A DNA stretch of 64,000 nucleotides. It comes from Azolla caroliniana. Lineage: Eukaryota > Polypodiophyta. Below the pieces are notes generated by a model. That model searched no databases and was not told the DNA's origin. It worked only from the letters and a program-made list of their open reading frames with translations. This document shows positions 29,611 through 41,858 of this stretch, piece by piece (the first letter of the stretch is position 1; each line of letters begins with the position of its first letter). The DNA lies in NCBI GenBank assembly GCA_043228905.1, contig JBHGNT010000008.1, positions 20,336,001-20,400,000 of the forward strand, read 5' to 3'. The position numbers and the translations under genes were made by a program.

Positions 29611-30854
29611 CTTTGCTCTCTATTTCGGGGTGAGTGCACATTTTTCAATATTAGGGTGTTGTACACTCAATCCATTTTCTCATATCATTATGTAAACTTA
29701 CCATTACCTTGTTTGTTTTCCTTCTAGATTGTATGTTTTTACTATAGAATATTCATAAAATGTTAATAAAACCTTAAGATCATCCATAAAATGTTACACT
29801 AATGAAGAGATGCATTTTACAATACATCGCAATGTAGGGTTTAAATCAAACATTCATGTATGCTATTTTCAATTATAAGGTGATTTGATCACTTCTTAAA
29901 CGTTTCTTGAACATGAAGAGGGTTGAATCCTCATGCTTCCTTTTAGTGGGTGAACATGAGGTTGTGAAAATGTAAGCGAACTAGGTGTGGAAAGAGATTT
30001 GCTTTTCTTCATCGTCATCAAGGGGCTACTATGATAAACAAATTAGACGAATCTCAATTACTATTTACTTATTAGACGAACCTGATGGTGACTCTCAATA
30101 CCTCGTGTTAAGAAGAGAACTTGTCTCTACAAGTGGTAAAGACAAGTATCCTGAACGAGGAGTCAAGAAGGAAGGACAAGGGTGTCCTAGCCTAGTTGGG
30201 ATACTCTCCAAAGGTGTGGTTAGCAAGATGGGTTAGTACATTGTTGTCCGTGGGACAGATTGGTAATTTGGGTATGAAATGAATAAATGAAGCTAGATGT
30301 AGGTGAAGTATGCAAACTGTAACAGGGAAGGTAGCGAAGATAATGGAACCGTGAAACAAGGAACCAAAATGCATAAAGACGGAAGCACGCCAAGCGGGAA
30401 AGCAAATTATAAAAAATGTGAAGCAGAAACGTAACAAGGGGGAGGATAGCAGAGAGAAGAGTAGGCCCTAGTTAGAATAGAGTACTCAAGGAACGTACAA
30501 TATCTGCGCACACTTTCTGTTTAGTTTTCGGTTGTGCATCATGTAATCACAATTCCTTATTACATAATAAACATCTAGTTTTGGGTCAAATCTGGTATGT
30601 GTCTTAATTGCATTTCTAAATAATAACTTCTCGTATTAAAATCGGGTCTTTATGTCTAACCAATCGTTCTGAGTATGAATCAGCACCTTGACCTCTGCCA
30701 CGTACCATAGTCCCCTGATCCAATTACCATAGGAGTAATTGAAGGTGTTGCCTCCATGAAGGAGACGACATAATTTGGCACACCCGGTTCACGTTGTGGA
30801 TCACAGCGAACAAATGTCGGTTGGAGACCCCCCAGTCGCCATTACGGCGCCTAT
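29611..30854. other. Spacer containing a 165-bp copia gag scrap
   Basis: 30070-30235 repeats the C5 gag segment of 25220-25390 (GAACCTGATGGTGACTCTCA through AAGATGGGTTAGTAC). Nothing is recognised in 29611-30069 or 30236-30854. Confidence 0.6.
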
Positions 30855-31321
30855 TCGATGCACGCTACTTAAGGATGGAGATGTGCCATGCATGCTACTT
30901 AAGTATGGAGATGCACACTACTAAGGATGGAGATGCACGCTCAAGTTGAAAATAGAAAATCAACATTTTCACTAACATGAATATTATAGGATAATAAACC
31001 AATGAAGATGTTACTCAATTAAGTCAATGAGCAAGTGGCCATGAGAGATGAGGGAAGAGTTATATAGCATGATGAAACAGAAGGTGGGAATTTTCTATTC
31101 CACAGAAAGTTAGGCTAGTTTGGCTCCACTACATAAATTATAAATTGCCCAAATGTCAACTCAATATTAACAAATACTCACATTATCGATGAACATAGGG
31201 ATGTAGTTAGTCACCACACACTACGTCGACTGGACTTGATCAACATTTTTCTTCATGAGACATGCCATGATCGAGCAAAAAGGTTGTCACGTTCTCAAAC
31301 TAATGCGAAACTACTTGATGT
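30855..31321. repeat. Dispersed repeat R1, copy b
   Basis: Starts with three to four units of the AAGGATGGAGATGCACGCTA minisatellite, then follows copy a closely to CTACTTGATGTGA at 31321, with a small deletion near 31262-31290. Confidence 0.75.
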
Positions 31322-31482
31322 GACCAAGAAAAATGTGGAAATCTCTTGTGCCCACCATAAGATGCGTTAGAGTTTTGGCAACTCTACATGCACGCCAAAA
31401 CACGTAATAGGCTCTCAGGATCAACAAATAACATACATGTATAGAGATAGGAACATTTTGACATAAAAACAATGGTGTGGAC

Positions 31483-32185
31483 TGACAGGAAGACACACAC
31501 CCGATGAACAGCGCTCGGCCACAACCGAGCCTAGAATCAAACACAGTAAACGGGTAATGAACACACGATACAGTGAAGAGAAGAGTACACAGGATGTTAA
31601 CGTGAAAAAAACCAAACTAGGGAAAAACCACGGCAGCCCACAGACTGCAAACTATCACTATATCAGATTGTACAATAGTAAAGCACCAAAGCAACGACCT
31701 CGAGCTTGCTATCTTCACCACAGGCGGCGGTTACAACAGAGGCAACGACCTCTTCCTCTCTCTCACTCTCTCTGTACACAGTTACGCGCTCTAATCTTGC
31801 ACCAACAAGAATGACAACAACAGACTAAAGTTTGCCCTAAGTCATATTTATACTAATATGAGTTTTCGACTATTTACAAATATAGCCCCGATGGACTCTC
31901 AGAAACATATTTACGAATATGTCCCTTCATCCGGTGAGCATTCCTCACTGGGCCTGCATCATCCGGCTCTTGCCGGGTACTCGTCATCTGGTTCTCAACA
32001 GGTCTTCCGTAGCCGGGTACTTGTCATCAGGTTCTCACCGGGTCTTCCGTAGCCGGGTACTTGTCAGTCGGTTCTCACCGGGTCTTCTGTAGCCGGGTAC
32101 TTGTCATCCGGTTTCGGCCTCGGCCAAGTTTGCTCATCAACATTGTTCTTCTCACTTCCCATCCTGAGGGACTTGTTTCCTAACA
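31483..32185 (-). mobile_element. Solo copia LTR (703 bp)
   Basis: A full LTR of the C1/C2/C3 family: plus-strand ends TGACAGGAAG and TTTCCTAACA. It is flanked by TGGAC (31478-31482) and TAGAC (32186-32190), a 5-bp duplication with one change. No primer site or purine tract adjoins either side, so this is an LTR left after recombination of a full element. Confidence 0.8.
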
Positions 32186-32440
32186 TAGACATAGAGGGAA
32201 GAATCAAGGTATTATAATATATTAAGAATGAAAGTATATGTACATACATTATTGGGGGGAGGAGCTCTTGCACATATGACTATGCTCCACTCAAAACTCT
32301 ATACTAACAAGACCCTCTAGCCTTCTTTTACTCTTGTGAAGGACTTTTGCATGAACACCACTTGTCACACATGCATTTTGCATGCATATACTATGACATG
32401 CAATTACCTTCATCATTAGCTAATATTGACTAAATTTCAA
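32186..32440. other. Short spacer
   Basis: AT-rich sequence with no recognised feature. Confidence 0.4.
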
Positions 32441-33130
32441 TTATTAGGAATATGTCCCTCTATAGGAGGAGCCGATTATTCGACTGAGTAAGAACCAACA
32501 GTCGAAGATAAGGAGAAGCCGACTAGTCGGGATCTTGAAAGAGCCGACAATCAAAGACATCGAGAGTCGACTGAGAGAGAGTCAACAATAGATGATCCAA
32601 GTCGACAACAAGGCCGACTAGATAGTCGCCTAATCGATTTATCAACTACTACTATTGTTACTAATAATAATAGTAATCATATCTGTAAATAGCGCATATT
32701 GTGTCTGAATATAAATACACCTAGGGAAAACCTAGAAAGTGTGTAGTCTGAGCTGAAAGAGTAGAACATAACCAAGTGTTGTGTCTGTTTTTGAGCTTGT
32801 GTATAGTGAGCGTGAGGGAGAGCGGCGCCATAGCCGAGTGACAATAGACGCCAAGAGCCTTGTGTGGATGATACACTCTATACAAAGAGTGTTGTAATAT
32901 GTTTTGCCTTCTTTATCTTTGATATAGTGACTCTATGTTGCTCCTGGTTATCCCTGTTTAGGGTTACCACGTAAACTACTGTGTACCGTGTATTTTATGT
33001 TTTTGTGTTTTCTGTAAATTTCGATCTACATTTCTTGTCTATCTATGGTTCGGTCCTATCAAACTAGTATCAAAGCGACAGGTGCAATGATGGAAGGAGG
33101 CGCGAGTGGTTTTCAAGGAATGATGGTCCT
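32441..33130 (+). mobile_element. 5' end of a C5-family copia: LTR, leader, first gag codons
   Basis: The LTR at about 32441-33061 (621 bp) matches 24823-24993 at its end. The left terminus TTATTAGGAA appears to be a mutated TGTTAGGAA. The primer site is degenerate, TAGTATCAAAGC at 33065. The gag start MMEGGASGFQGMMVL is cut at 33130 by the C8 LTR. Confidence 0.7.
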
Positions 33131-33563
33131 TGTTGAGCAAGCAAGCTTAACCGTATCTGAATCGGCTGAACAAGCCAGAGCCATATCGATATCGGTATCG
33201 GAGAGCCAGATCGGTGAGCCGGATTCAAATGTGAACCGGAAGGCTAGTAGTAGCCTATACTCCTAGACTACTAGGTACTCAGAGTCCACGTAGTTAGTGA
33301 CAGTTGCTTGTGTGAGCATTGAAGTACATACTACTTCTATTAGTCCTTTTGAGGACTTGTATAAATAGTGTTGTTTAGCATGTTGTATATATAGAGTGAT
33401 ACAGAGTGTTATTTTTTAATAGAGTTTATGTTTTTCTCTCTCTGTCTTTCTGTCTCTCCTGTGTATGCTAAATACTCTCAAGCTTCCATTGAACCTGTGT
33501 TTTTATTCTCTGCTGCTGCCCGGCTAAACTGGTTTGTCAAGCTTCCGCACGCTAAATTTTACA
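33131..33563 (+). repeat. 5' LTR of copia element C8 (433 bp)
   Basis: Starts TGTTGAGCAAGC and ends TTTTACA, then primer site TGGCATCAGAGC. Related to the C7 and C10 LTRs. Its leader is interrupted at 33620 by C7 and resumes at 39427. Confidence 0.8.
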
Positions 33564-33620
33564 TGGCATCAGAGCATGAGGGTTGAGACTCCTCTACAGC
33601 CAACAGACGCTTTCGAAGAA

Positions 33621-34074
33621 TGTTGAGAGACAAGCTCAACATTGGCCGGATTGGCTGAAGAAGCCGAGGACCAGATCGGTTGGGACCAATCGGTTAGGCC
33701 GAGTGCGTAAACCGGTACGCAGACCGGTGCGTAGGTAGGGCCGGATCGGTGCGGAAACCGGGAGGCCGTTAAGAAAGATATTCTATGAGGAATATATTTG
33801 GGAGTTAGTGTAGGAGCTCTCAATGAACATTGAAGTACTGTCAGTACTTCTGTCAGTCCCTCTAGGACTTGTATAAAAGTGTTCATTGAACACACATATG
33901 TATAGAGTGTGGTGAATAGAGATTGTTTTTTGTTGAATATAGTTCTTGTGTTCTCTCTCTCTCACTCTCTCTGTCTCTCCCGACTATACTGCGTAAGCTC
34001 AAGCTCTCCATTAAACTTGAGTGTTCTTCCTTCTGTTCGGTCTTCATACTTGCTTCCGCACGCTACTTTCTACA
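33621..34074 (+). repeat. C7 5' LTR
   Basis: 454 bp, TGTTGAGAGACAAGC to CTTTCTACA. A TATA-like TATAAAAG lies at about 33872. Confidence 0.92.
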
Positions 34075-34146
34075 TGGTATCAGAGCGCGAGGGTTGAGAA
34101 CCTCTCTGTAGCCGACACAACTTGACGAAGAAGAACAAGAAGAACG

Positions 34147-36945
34147 ATGGATAGAGGCATGGCGAGCTCGCTTCCAACAGAGAAGCTCGACAGAACCAAC
34201 TACGCATCTTGGTCCTACTAGATGCACCAGAACCTGCTCGGGCACGGCTACTGGAGTTATGTCGAAGGAGCTAATGACGCGGCACCCGAATCGACACCCA
34301 GAGACTTCCCGTTGTGGGAGCAATCGGCGAGCAGGGTATTATACTGCTTCGCGTCGTGTGTGGGCGAACAACTATTGAGCTATGTTCGGGATGCAAAGAC
34401 GCCGAAGGCTGCGTGGGAAAATCTGAAGAAGATTTTCGCCGCAAGCACCATAGCCAGGAAGCTTCAGCTCCGACAGGAGTTGAGCAAGCTACGATAACGC
34501 GACTTGTCGGTGGCGGACTATACCTCGAAGATCAAGGATATCTGCGACTCCCTCGCCTCCATAGAGGTGAACATCGAGGAGGGTGAGATGGTCCAGATCT
34601 GTCTCGAAGGTTTGGCGTCAATGTTCGGAGCGTTCCGAACGGTTGTGTGTACCCGGGAGAATACGCCGTCCTTTTTTGACTTACAGTCAATGCTCCTGGT
34701 AGAGGAGAACCACGTAGGTGCGTCTACAAGCACGCACACCGATAGCAGAATGTTGTACACGGAGGGAGATAGGCCCCGTGGATGTGGAGGACGAGGCGAG
34801 TCGGCGCGCAATGGAGGCGGCCGACGAGATCAAGGAAGAAGGCACCGAAGTGATGCCGACAACAACTCCGGACCCTCCGGAAACAGGGGGAGTCGAAGCG
34901 ATGAGAACCGGCAAGGGAAGGCCATCGCGGAGTGCTGGTACTGTGGCAAGAAAGGCCACAAGGAAAGTGAGTGATGGAAGAAGCGCGCCGAGTCGGAGAG
35001 AACCGGTTCCGGAAACAGCTCCGGACATACCGACAAGGGAAATCGGCAGCGATCGCACTATGCCGAAGACTCCGGGAGAGCCAGAGAAGGGTCTGCCTTC
35101 GTGACGAGACACGAAGCAAACTCAATGAAACGAACCACCTGGAGATCAGACGAGGTGTGGTACGTAGACTCCGGCGCGTCAAACCACATGATGAGCCATA
35201 AGGAGTGGTTCTCGTACCTTGAAAAACCGATACAACCTGGAGTAGTCGCAATTGGAGACGACACTCCGCATTCGATCGTGAATGTCGGCGAAGTTCCCCT
35301 TAGCCATGTTAGGCAGAAACGGAAACTCATGAACGTGTTGCACGTTCCGACAATCACGAAGAACTTGGTCTCGGTCGGACAAATCGTCGACCAAGGGATG
35401 GAGGTTCGGTTTACACACCTCGGGTGCTTCATTGAGGAAGAAGGCCGTGTGATTGCACAAGGGCACAGAGACGGGAGGATGTTCATCCTCGACTCCACTG
35501 ACGGTGGCACCGGAATGTTCGCAAAGGGACAAAAAGCCGAGTCGGACATCGACTTGTGGCACACGCGGATAGGCCACGTCAACTACCAATGGCTTCAAGA
35601 TCTGCAATCGAAACATGTAGTGTTCGGATTGCCCAAGTTTAGTGGCCGAAAGGCACAAATTTGTGAAGCCTGCCAGCTCGGGAAGCAACACCGACTTCCT
35701 TTCCCCAACGAGCGAAACCGGAGCCGGAACAAGCTCGACCTTATACACTCCGATGTGTGGGGGCCGGCACAAAATGTTAGTCTTGGCGGGAGCCGATATT
35801 TCGTCTCCTTCATCGACGACCACACACAGCACATGTGGATCTACCTCATTGAAAGGAAGAGAGAAGTCTTCGACTGTTTCCGGGACCTCAAAGGGTTCGT
35901 GGAAACGGAAACGGGACGAAAGATCAAGTGCCTGCGGTCGGATGGCGGGAAAGAGTACTTTTCGAGTCAATTCAACGGTTATCTACAACAAATGGGAATT
36001 CGGCGCGAATTCAGTCGTAGATACACGCCGGAGCAGAACGGCGTGGCCGAGAGAAAGAATCGGTCAGTTGTGGAAGCGGCACGGGCAATGCTGGAGGAGA
36101 AGAGCTTGCCCAAGTTCTACTGGGCCGAGGCGGTAAGGACCGCGGTATACATCCAGAACCGGATCGGAGACAAAGTGTCGGCGCACGAGCTATATTTTGG
36201 AACGAAGCCGAACTTGCGACACTTGAGGGTGTTCGGTAGCATTGTGTATGTGCATGTACCGAAGGAGAAAAGGAGGAAGCTTGACGCAAAGGCCGAGAAA
36301 TGCATCTTGGTCGGTTACTCGGATGAGCAGAAGGGTTATAAGTGCTATAACCCTCGCACCAAACAAGCGCATGTTAGCCGCGACGTTGTGTTTGACGAGT
36401 CCTCGTCCTGGTACCAGCCCCCGACTCCGAACCCCGACTCCAATCTGAGTTCTAACGATGAGGTCAACGAGGCCGAGATACCTCCGGATGAGCCCGAAAT
36501 CGAGACCCGTGAAGAGAGTCCGATTTCACTCCGGTTAAGTGGACCGATTGGACGACTGAGTCGGTACGACCAGTCCGATGAAGAGCCGGCGAGTAGTGGA
36601 GACTCGGCCGTGCATTCCCCGCGCAGGAAGCCGAGGAGACGGCTTACGCGCAAAGAGAAAGGGAAGAAGAAGGTGTCGGATTCCGGCACGGATAGGAACG
36701 AGTCAGACCGACGCGAGTCCCACTCTGAGGGAACTGGTGACGGGTCTTTGAAGGTGAAGTCCGCGTCGACTGAGAAGGCCTCGACATCGGCTAATGTGAG
36801 ATTACGCCGATCTACCCGCCAGAAGAATCCTGTTTTGCGGTTCGGATACAACGAGTACATGGCGCATCATTATGCGTACATGACCCTTGTAGCGGAAGTG
36901 CGTGAGCCGGAGAGCTACGCAGAAGTGGCAAAAGACGCGAATTAG
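34147..36945 (+). pseudogene. C7 gag-protease-integrase, one frame with four stops
   Basis: Starts at the ATG at 34147 and stays in one frame. Stops are TAG at 34219, TAA at 34495, TGA at 34972 and TAG at 36943. Gag has WENLKKIFAAS and LQSMLLVEENHV. The CCHC knuckle is CWYCGKKGHKESE with the last Cys missing. Protease is VWYVDSGASNHMMS near 35160. GAG-pre-integrase follows (WHTRIGHVN, CEACQLGKQHRLPF). The integrase D-D-E residues appear in HSDVWG, LRSDGGKEYF and NGVAERKNR. A Ser/Arg/Lys-rich linker ends with the RT-proximal block FGYNEYMAHHYAYM. The protease-integrase stretch alone is open for 614 codons. Confidence 0.9.
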
Positions 36946-36954
36946 CGTGCCGCG

Positions 36955-38378
36955 ATGGAGGAAGAGATGCACGCATTGGCGGAGAACGAGACCTGGGATC
37001 TGGTTGACGCTCCAATAGGGGTAAAACCGATCGGGTGTAGGTGGGTGTACAAGGTCAAGTACAACATCGATGGCTCCGTTAACCGGTACAAGGCTCGGCT
37101 AGTGGCAAAGGGCTACGCGCAGAAACATGGCATCGACTACGATGAGACGTTTGTGCCGGTTGCGAAAATGACGACCGTCCGTGTTTTGCTCGCAGTAGCT
37201 GCGGCGAAGGGGTGGCACTTACATCAGATGGATGTAAAGAATGCGTTCCTACAAGGTGACCTTGAAGAACAGGTGTACATGGTACAACCCCCCGGATTTC
37301 ACTCTGGAACAAACTCCTCGGCAGTATGCCGACTGAAGAAGTCCCTTTACGGACTGAAGCAAGCCCCGCGTGCCTGGAACGCGAAGATCACGCAACAACT
37401 GCGTCGGATGGCCTTCGTCACGAAAAAATCGGACTCTTCCTTGTTCATCTGGAAAGGTCGAGTCGGACCGGTTAGTATTTTACTCTATGTTGATGACTTG
37501 GTTATCACCGGCGCCGACCTAGGTGAAATCGACCGCGTGAAGCTTCAGCTTGCGGCATCGTTCGACATGAAGGATCTAGGGGACCTTCATTACTTTCTCT
37601 GGATCGAAGTGATCCGTACCCCCGAAGGCATATTGATCAGCCAACGTCATTACGTGCTGGGTATGCTCTTCAAATTCGGGATGGCCGAATGTAAGTCCGT
37701 CTCGACTCCTCTGGACAGAACTGTCAAGCTTCGTCCCGATACGGGAAAGGTATGCGACTCGATGAGGTTCCGACAAATTGTTGGAAGCCTCATATACTTG
37801 ACCATCACCCGACCCGACCTCAGTTATCCGGTTGGGGTGATCAGTCAGTTCATGGCACGACCTACTGAGGAGCACCTTCAGTGTGCGCAACGCGTACTTC
37901 GGTATGTCAACGGCACTAAGGACCGGGAACTGCTATATCGGACCGGTGCAGCCGCGCAGTTAGTCGGCTGCACCGATGTTGATTGGGCTGGCAACGCCGC
38001 CGATCGCCGATCCATGTCTCAATCGGGAGTGTCGCGATCGCGTGGAGCAGTAAGAAGCAGCCGACAGTTGCACTGTCGAGCACCGAAGCTGAGTACCGAG
38101 GAGCGGCCGTCACGACATGCGAAGCCATATGGTTGAAGCGGCTACTTACGGACCTGCAAGAGGAGGTGTCAAATCTGACGACGATCTACTGCGACAACCT
38201 CATCAGCATCTAGCTCGCGAAAAACCCTGTTTTCCATGCACGGACCAAGCACATTGAGGTGCATTACCATTTCGTCCGTGAGCGTGTCCTTTCCGGTGAA
38301 GTCGAACTGTAGTACGTTCCGACGGATTGGAAGACTGCCGACATCTTCACCAAGCCGCTTGGTCTGGACAAGTTGCGG
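36955..38378 (+). pseudogene. C7 reverse transcriptase and RNase H
   Basis: RT is open from 36955 with CRWVYKVKYNIDGSVNRYKA, the palm MDVKNAFLQGDLEE and catalytic ILLYVDDLVITG near 37490. A frameshift near 38020 moves RNase H to another frame, with VALSSTEAEYRGAA at about 38070 and two TAG stops near 38211 and 38310. The RNase H region finishes with TADIFTKPLGLDKLR. Confidence 0.9.
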
Positions 38379-38971
38379 CAATTCTCCGGTGCGCTCGGAT
38401 TGCGTCACCTCGACGTGCCAAACTTGAGGGGGAGAACAATCCCGAACGACCAAGCAAGGCAGCAGGAAAGGAGCAGAGACCGCGACACCGAGTCGGTTGA
38501 CTCGGTTGTCGAGTTCGACTTCGGATCGGCTGAAGAAGCCGAGGGTGGACCTGCGGAAAAGTTCGGAAGCGGACAAAAGGTGAGCAGCCGAAGGAGAGAG
38601 CCGAAGCCAACCACGCATGGGGAAGATGACGCCATCGAGGGCGAGAAGACCGAAGACGAGTTGGAGACACCCAACTCGGACGAGAGCGAAAGCCGATCGG
38701 AGGTAGCCGAGTCGGTTCAGATGTTTGATTCAGATACGCTGAATCAACCGAGGCCCAAGCGGAAGAAAAGGCAGCAGGAGAAGCGTCAACACCGCAACAA
38801 CAGAAGAGCTGATAAGGGCCACATGAGCAGACAAGCCGACCGGAAGGGTCGAAGCGCGCGGAGTCGAACAGGTCGAGGAGCGCGAGCGAGGCGTGAAGCC
38901 AGGAGGAACCGGAGCTGTGAGCCCGAAGATCCCGAAGATCCCGAAGAGCCTCAAGTTGAGCTTGAGGGGGA
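38379..38971 (+). CDS. C7 C-terminal extension downstream of RNase H, about 195 codons
   Basis: In frame with RNase H, the reading continues past LGLRHLDVPNLRG for about 180 codons until the purine tract. The segment is acidic first (DDAIEGEKTEDELE), then strongly basic (RPKRKKRQQEKRQHRNN, RSARSRTGRGARARREARR), and ends in VELEGEC. It is Ser/Thr/Arg-rich with no recognised domain; the basic part could act as a nuclear signal or bind nucleic acid. A homologous tail with the same acidic-then-basic layout is present in C10 at 50960-51510. C1, C2 and C9 stop soon after RNase H and lack it. Confidence 0.65.
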
Positions 38972-38972
38972 G

Positions 38973-39426
38973 TGTTGAGAGACAAGCTCAACATCGGCCG
39001 GATCGGCTGAAGAAGCCGAGGACCGGATCGGTTGGGACCGATCGGTTAGGCCGAGTGCGTAAACCGATACGCAGACCGGTGCGTAGGTAGGGCTGGATCG
39101 GTGCGGAAACCGGGAGGCCGTTAAGAAAGATATTCCGTGAGGAATATATTTGGGAGTTAGTGTAGGAGCTCTCAATGAACATTGAAGTACTGTCAGTACT
39201 TCTGTCAGTCCCTCTAGGACTTGTATAAAAGTGTTCATTGAACACACATATGTATAAAGTGTGGTGAATAGAGATTGTTTTTTGTTGAATATAGTTCTTG
39301 TGTTCTCTCTCTCTCACTCTCTCTGTCTCTCCCGAGTATACTGCGTAAGCTCAAGCTCTCCATTAAACCTGAGTGTTCTTCCTTCTATTCGGTCTTCATA
39401 CTTGCTTCTACACGCTACTTTCTACA
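38973..39426 (+). repeat. C7 3' LTR
   Basis: 454 bp, same ends as the 5' copy, followed by the AAGAA duplication. Confidence 0.92.
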
Positions 39427-41447
39427 AAGAAAAACCCTAACATCCGGTGAAGAACAGTAGAGAACCGAAATGGACAGAGGTATGGCAAACTCACTTCCCA
39501 CAAAAAAGCTTGACCGGAGCAACTAGGCATCCTGGTCATATAAAGTCTTCCCGACATAGGAGCAAGGAGCGAGCCAAGTATTGTACTGCCTTGCGTCCGG
39601 TGTGCACGATTAGATGCTCGACTACATCAAGGATGCAAAAACGCTAGAGGAGGCCTAGGAAAATCTACGGAAGATTTTCGCCGCAAGTACCACAGCCCGT
39701 AAGTTGCAACTCCGACAAGAGCTGAACAACATCCGGTAGAGAGATATGTCTGTTATGGACTACACCACCAAGATTAAGGAGATCTGTGATGCACTCAGAT
39801 CCATCAACGTAACGGTGGAAGAAGATGAGATGGTCCAGATCTGTCTTGGTGGTCTAGCACAACGGTACGGGCCAGTCCGGATCACAATTTGCACCCAAGA
39901 GAAGCTAGCTTCCTTCTTCGTCTTGCAATCCATGTTGATGGTCGAAGAAAACCACACGAGTGGGTAGAGGACCACTCAATCGGACAGCCGGATGTTATAC
40001 ACGGAGGCGGAACGGCCCCATGGGCATGGAGGACGAGGTGGGTCGGCACGCAATGGAGGCAGCCGGCAAGAGCAGAACTGAAGGCGCAAAGACGGTGCCG
40101 AAATAGTTTCGAACCCTCCACAAGCAGGGGAGTCAAGTTGGAGACGGAAACCGACAATTGAAAACTGACACGGAATGTTGGTATTGTGGCAGGAAAGGCC
40201 AAAAAGAGAGCGAGTGCTAGAAGTAGAATGCCAATTCGGATAAATCCGGATCCGGCAAGGCCGGACAAGGGAACTGGCAAAGCTTGCACAACGCAGAAGG
40301 ATTCGAAGGATCCGGAACCGAGAAGACAGGAAAAGGTTAACTTGGTGAAGAAGACCAGTTTTGGATCGGAGGAAGTGTGGTATGTTGACTCCGGAGCATC
40401 AACCACATGATGAGCCATGGAGAGTGGTTCTCGTTTTTAGAGAAACCGGACCAACAAGGAGTTGTCGAAACTGGAGACGTCACTCCTCACCTGATTGTGC
40501 ATGTTGGAGAAGTCCTTTTAAGCCATGTTGGACGAAAGGGAAAGCTGATAAAAGTACTACATGTTCCGACAATCACAAAGAACCTGGTATCAGTCAGGCA
40601 GATCGTCGACTAGGGGAGGCAGGTGCCGTTTACGCACCTCGGGTGTTTCATTGAGGAAGATTATTGTGCAAGGGTGTAGGAACGAGAGGATATTCATCCG
40701 CAACATCAACGACGTCAACACCGCTATGTTCGCAAAGGGTCAGAAGATCGAGTCTGATATCGATCTGTAGCACAAGCAAATCGACCACGTCAATTACCTG
40801 AGGCTTCAAGACCTGCAATCGAAACAAGTTGTTTTCATATTGTCGAAATTTAGTGGCTGAAAGGTCCAAATTTGTGAAACATGGCAGCTTTGGAAGCAAC
40901 ATCGGCTTCCATTCCACACTGAAAGAAATTGGGGTTGTAACAAGCTCGATCTAATACATTCGGATGTATGGGGACTGACACAAAATGTTAGTCTTGGCGG
41001 GAGTCGATGTTTCGTCTCCTTCATCGGCGACTACAACCGACACACATGGATCTACCTAATCGAAAGGGAAAGCGAAGTTTTCGACTGTTTCCGGAACTTG
41101 CAAAGTCTAGTTGAATGGGAAACAGAAAGGAAGATCAACTGCCTGCATTCGGATGGTGGAAAAGAATATTTTTCCGGCCAACTCAATAGTTATCTGCAAT
41201 AAATGGGAATTCGGAGAGAATTTAGTTGCAGATACACACAGGAACGAAATGGTGTGGCTGAAAGGATGAACCGGTCGATTGTCCACGCAGTAAGGGCAAT
41301 GTTGGAGGAGAAGAGCATGCCCAAGTTCTACTGGGCCGAAGAGGTCCAGACAACCGTCTACATCCAAAACTGAATTGGGGATAAGGTGTCAGCACAAGAG
41401 CTATATTTTGGGCGGTAGCCGAACTTGAAGCACCTTAGGATATTCGG
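39427..41447 (+). pseudogene. Copia element C8 gag-protease-integrase, heavily decayed
   Basis: Resumes C8 after the C7 insertion. Gag starts at 39470 (DRGMANSLPTKKLDRSN) with many stops. DYTTKIKEICDALRS and LQSMLMVEENHTSG follow near 39760-39960. The knuckle CWYCGRKGQKESEC is near 40173 and the protease VWYVDSGAS near 40380. Integrase pieces continue to YFGR-PNLKHLRIFG. It is truncated at 41447 by the C9 LTR. RT and the 3' LTR are missing. Confidence 0.8.
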
Positions 41448-41858
41448 TGTCATGAACATCGACTCAAATGTGAACCTTAGGCCCTTGTATATATATTTCT
41501 CCTAGACAAACTTTAGACTTCAAACATTTGTAAGTGCTAATCTGTGGCAACCCTTCTCAATCAATGACCCATGAGCTTCTATAGCTCTAGAGAGAGAGTG
41601 GGTGTTTTGGTAAGTTAATAGACAGAGAGGGTGACCTTATATAAAGCACCCTCCTCCTACGTCATAAAGGGTTGTTTATTCTCCTTTGTAATGCCGCATT
41701 TTGTACTTGATATTCTCCTAGTTAATATACATCGTCTTCAGTACTTCATTTCTTTTATCTATCTTGTGTTTCTCTCCTCTTCTCTCCTCTTTTCACACAC
41801 ACAGACACACACAACACACATCTCTTCTGCTACCCAACATCATATTCGATTCTTTACA
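41448..41858 (+). repeat. 5' LTR of copia element C9, probably 5'-truncated
   Basis: Ends TTCTTTACA followed by TGGTATCAAAGTG. The left end TGTCATGAACATCG does not match the start of the putative 3' LTR at 45837 (TGTTGAGAATCAAGC). The related inverted scrap at 27395-27465 continues beyond this point, so the first part of this LTR is likely missing. A TC-rich, CACACACA-bearing 3' part lies at 41770-41825. Confidence 0.6.

Larger units (their letters stand above)
33621..39426 (+). mobile_element. C7, full-length Ty1/copia element, 5,806 bp
   Basis: LTRs of 454 bp at 33621-34074 and 38973-39426 have TG...CA ends and perfect AAGAA target duplications at 33616-33620 and 39427-39431. The primer site TGGTATCAGAGC sits at 34075, directly after the LTR. 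A purine tract CTTGAGGGGGAG ends at 38972. I counted 14 differences between the LTRs (about 3%), nearly all C/T or G/A. Order is gag, protease, integrase, RT, RNase H, then an in-frame charged C-terminal extension. It is inserted in the leader of C8. Confidence 0.95.
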
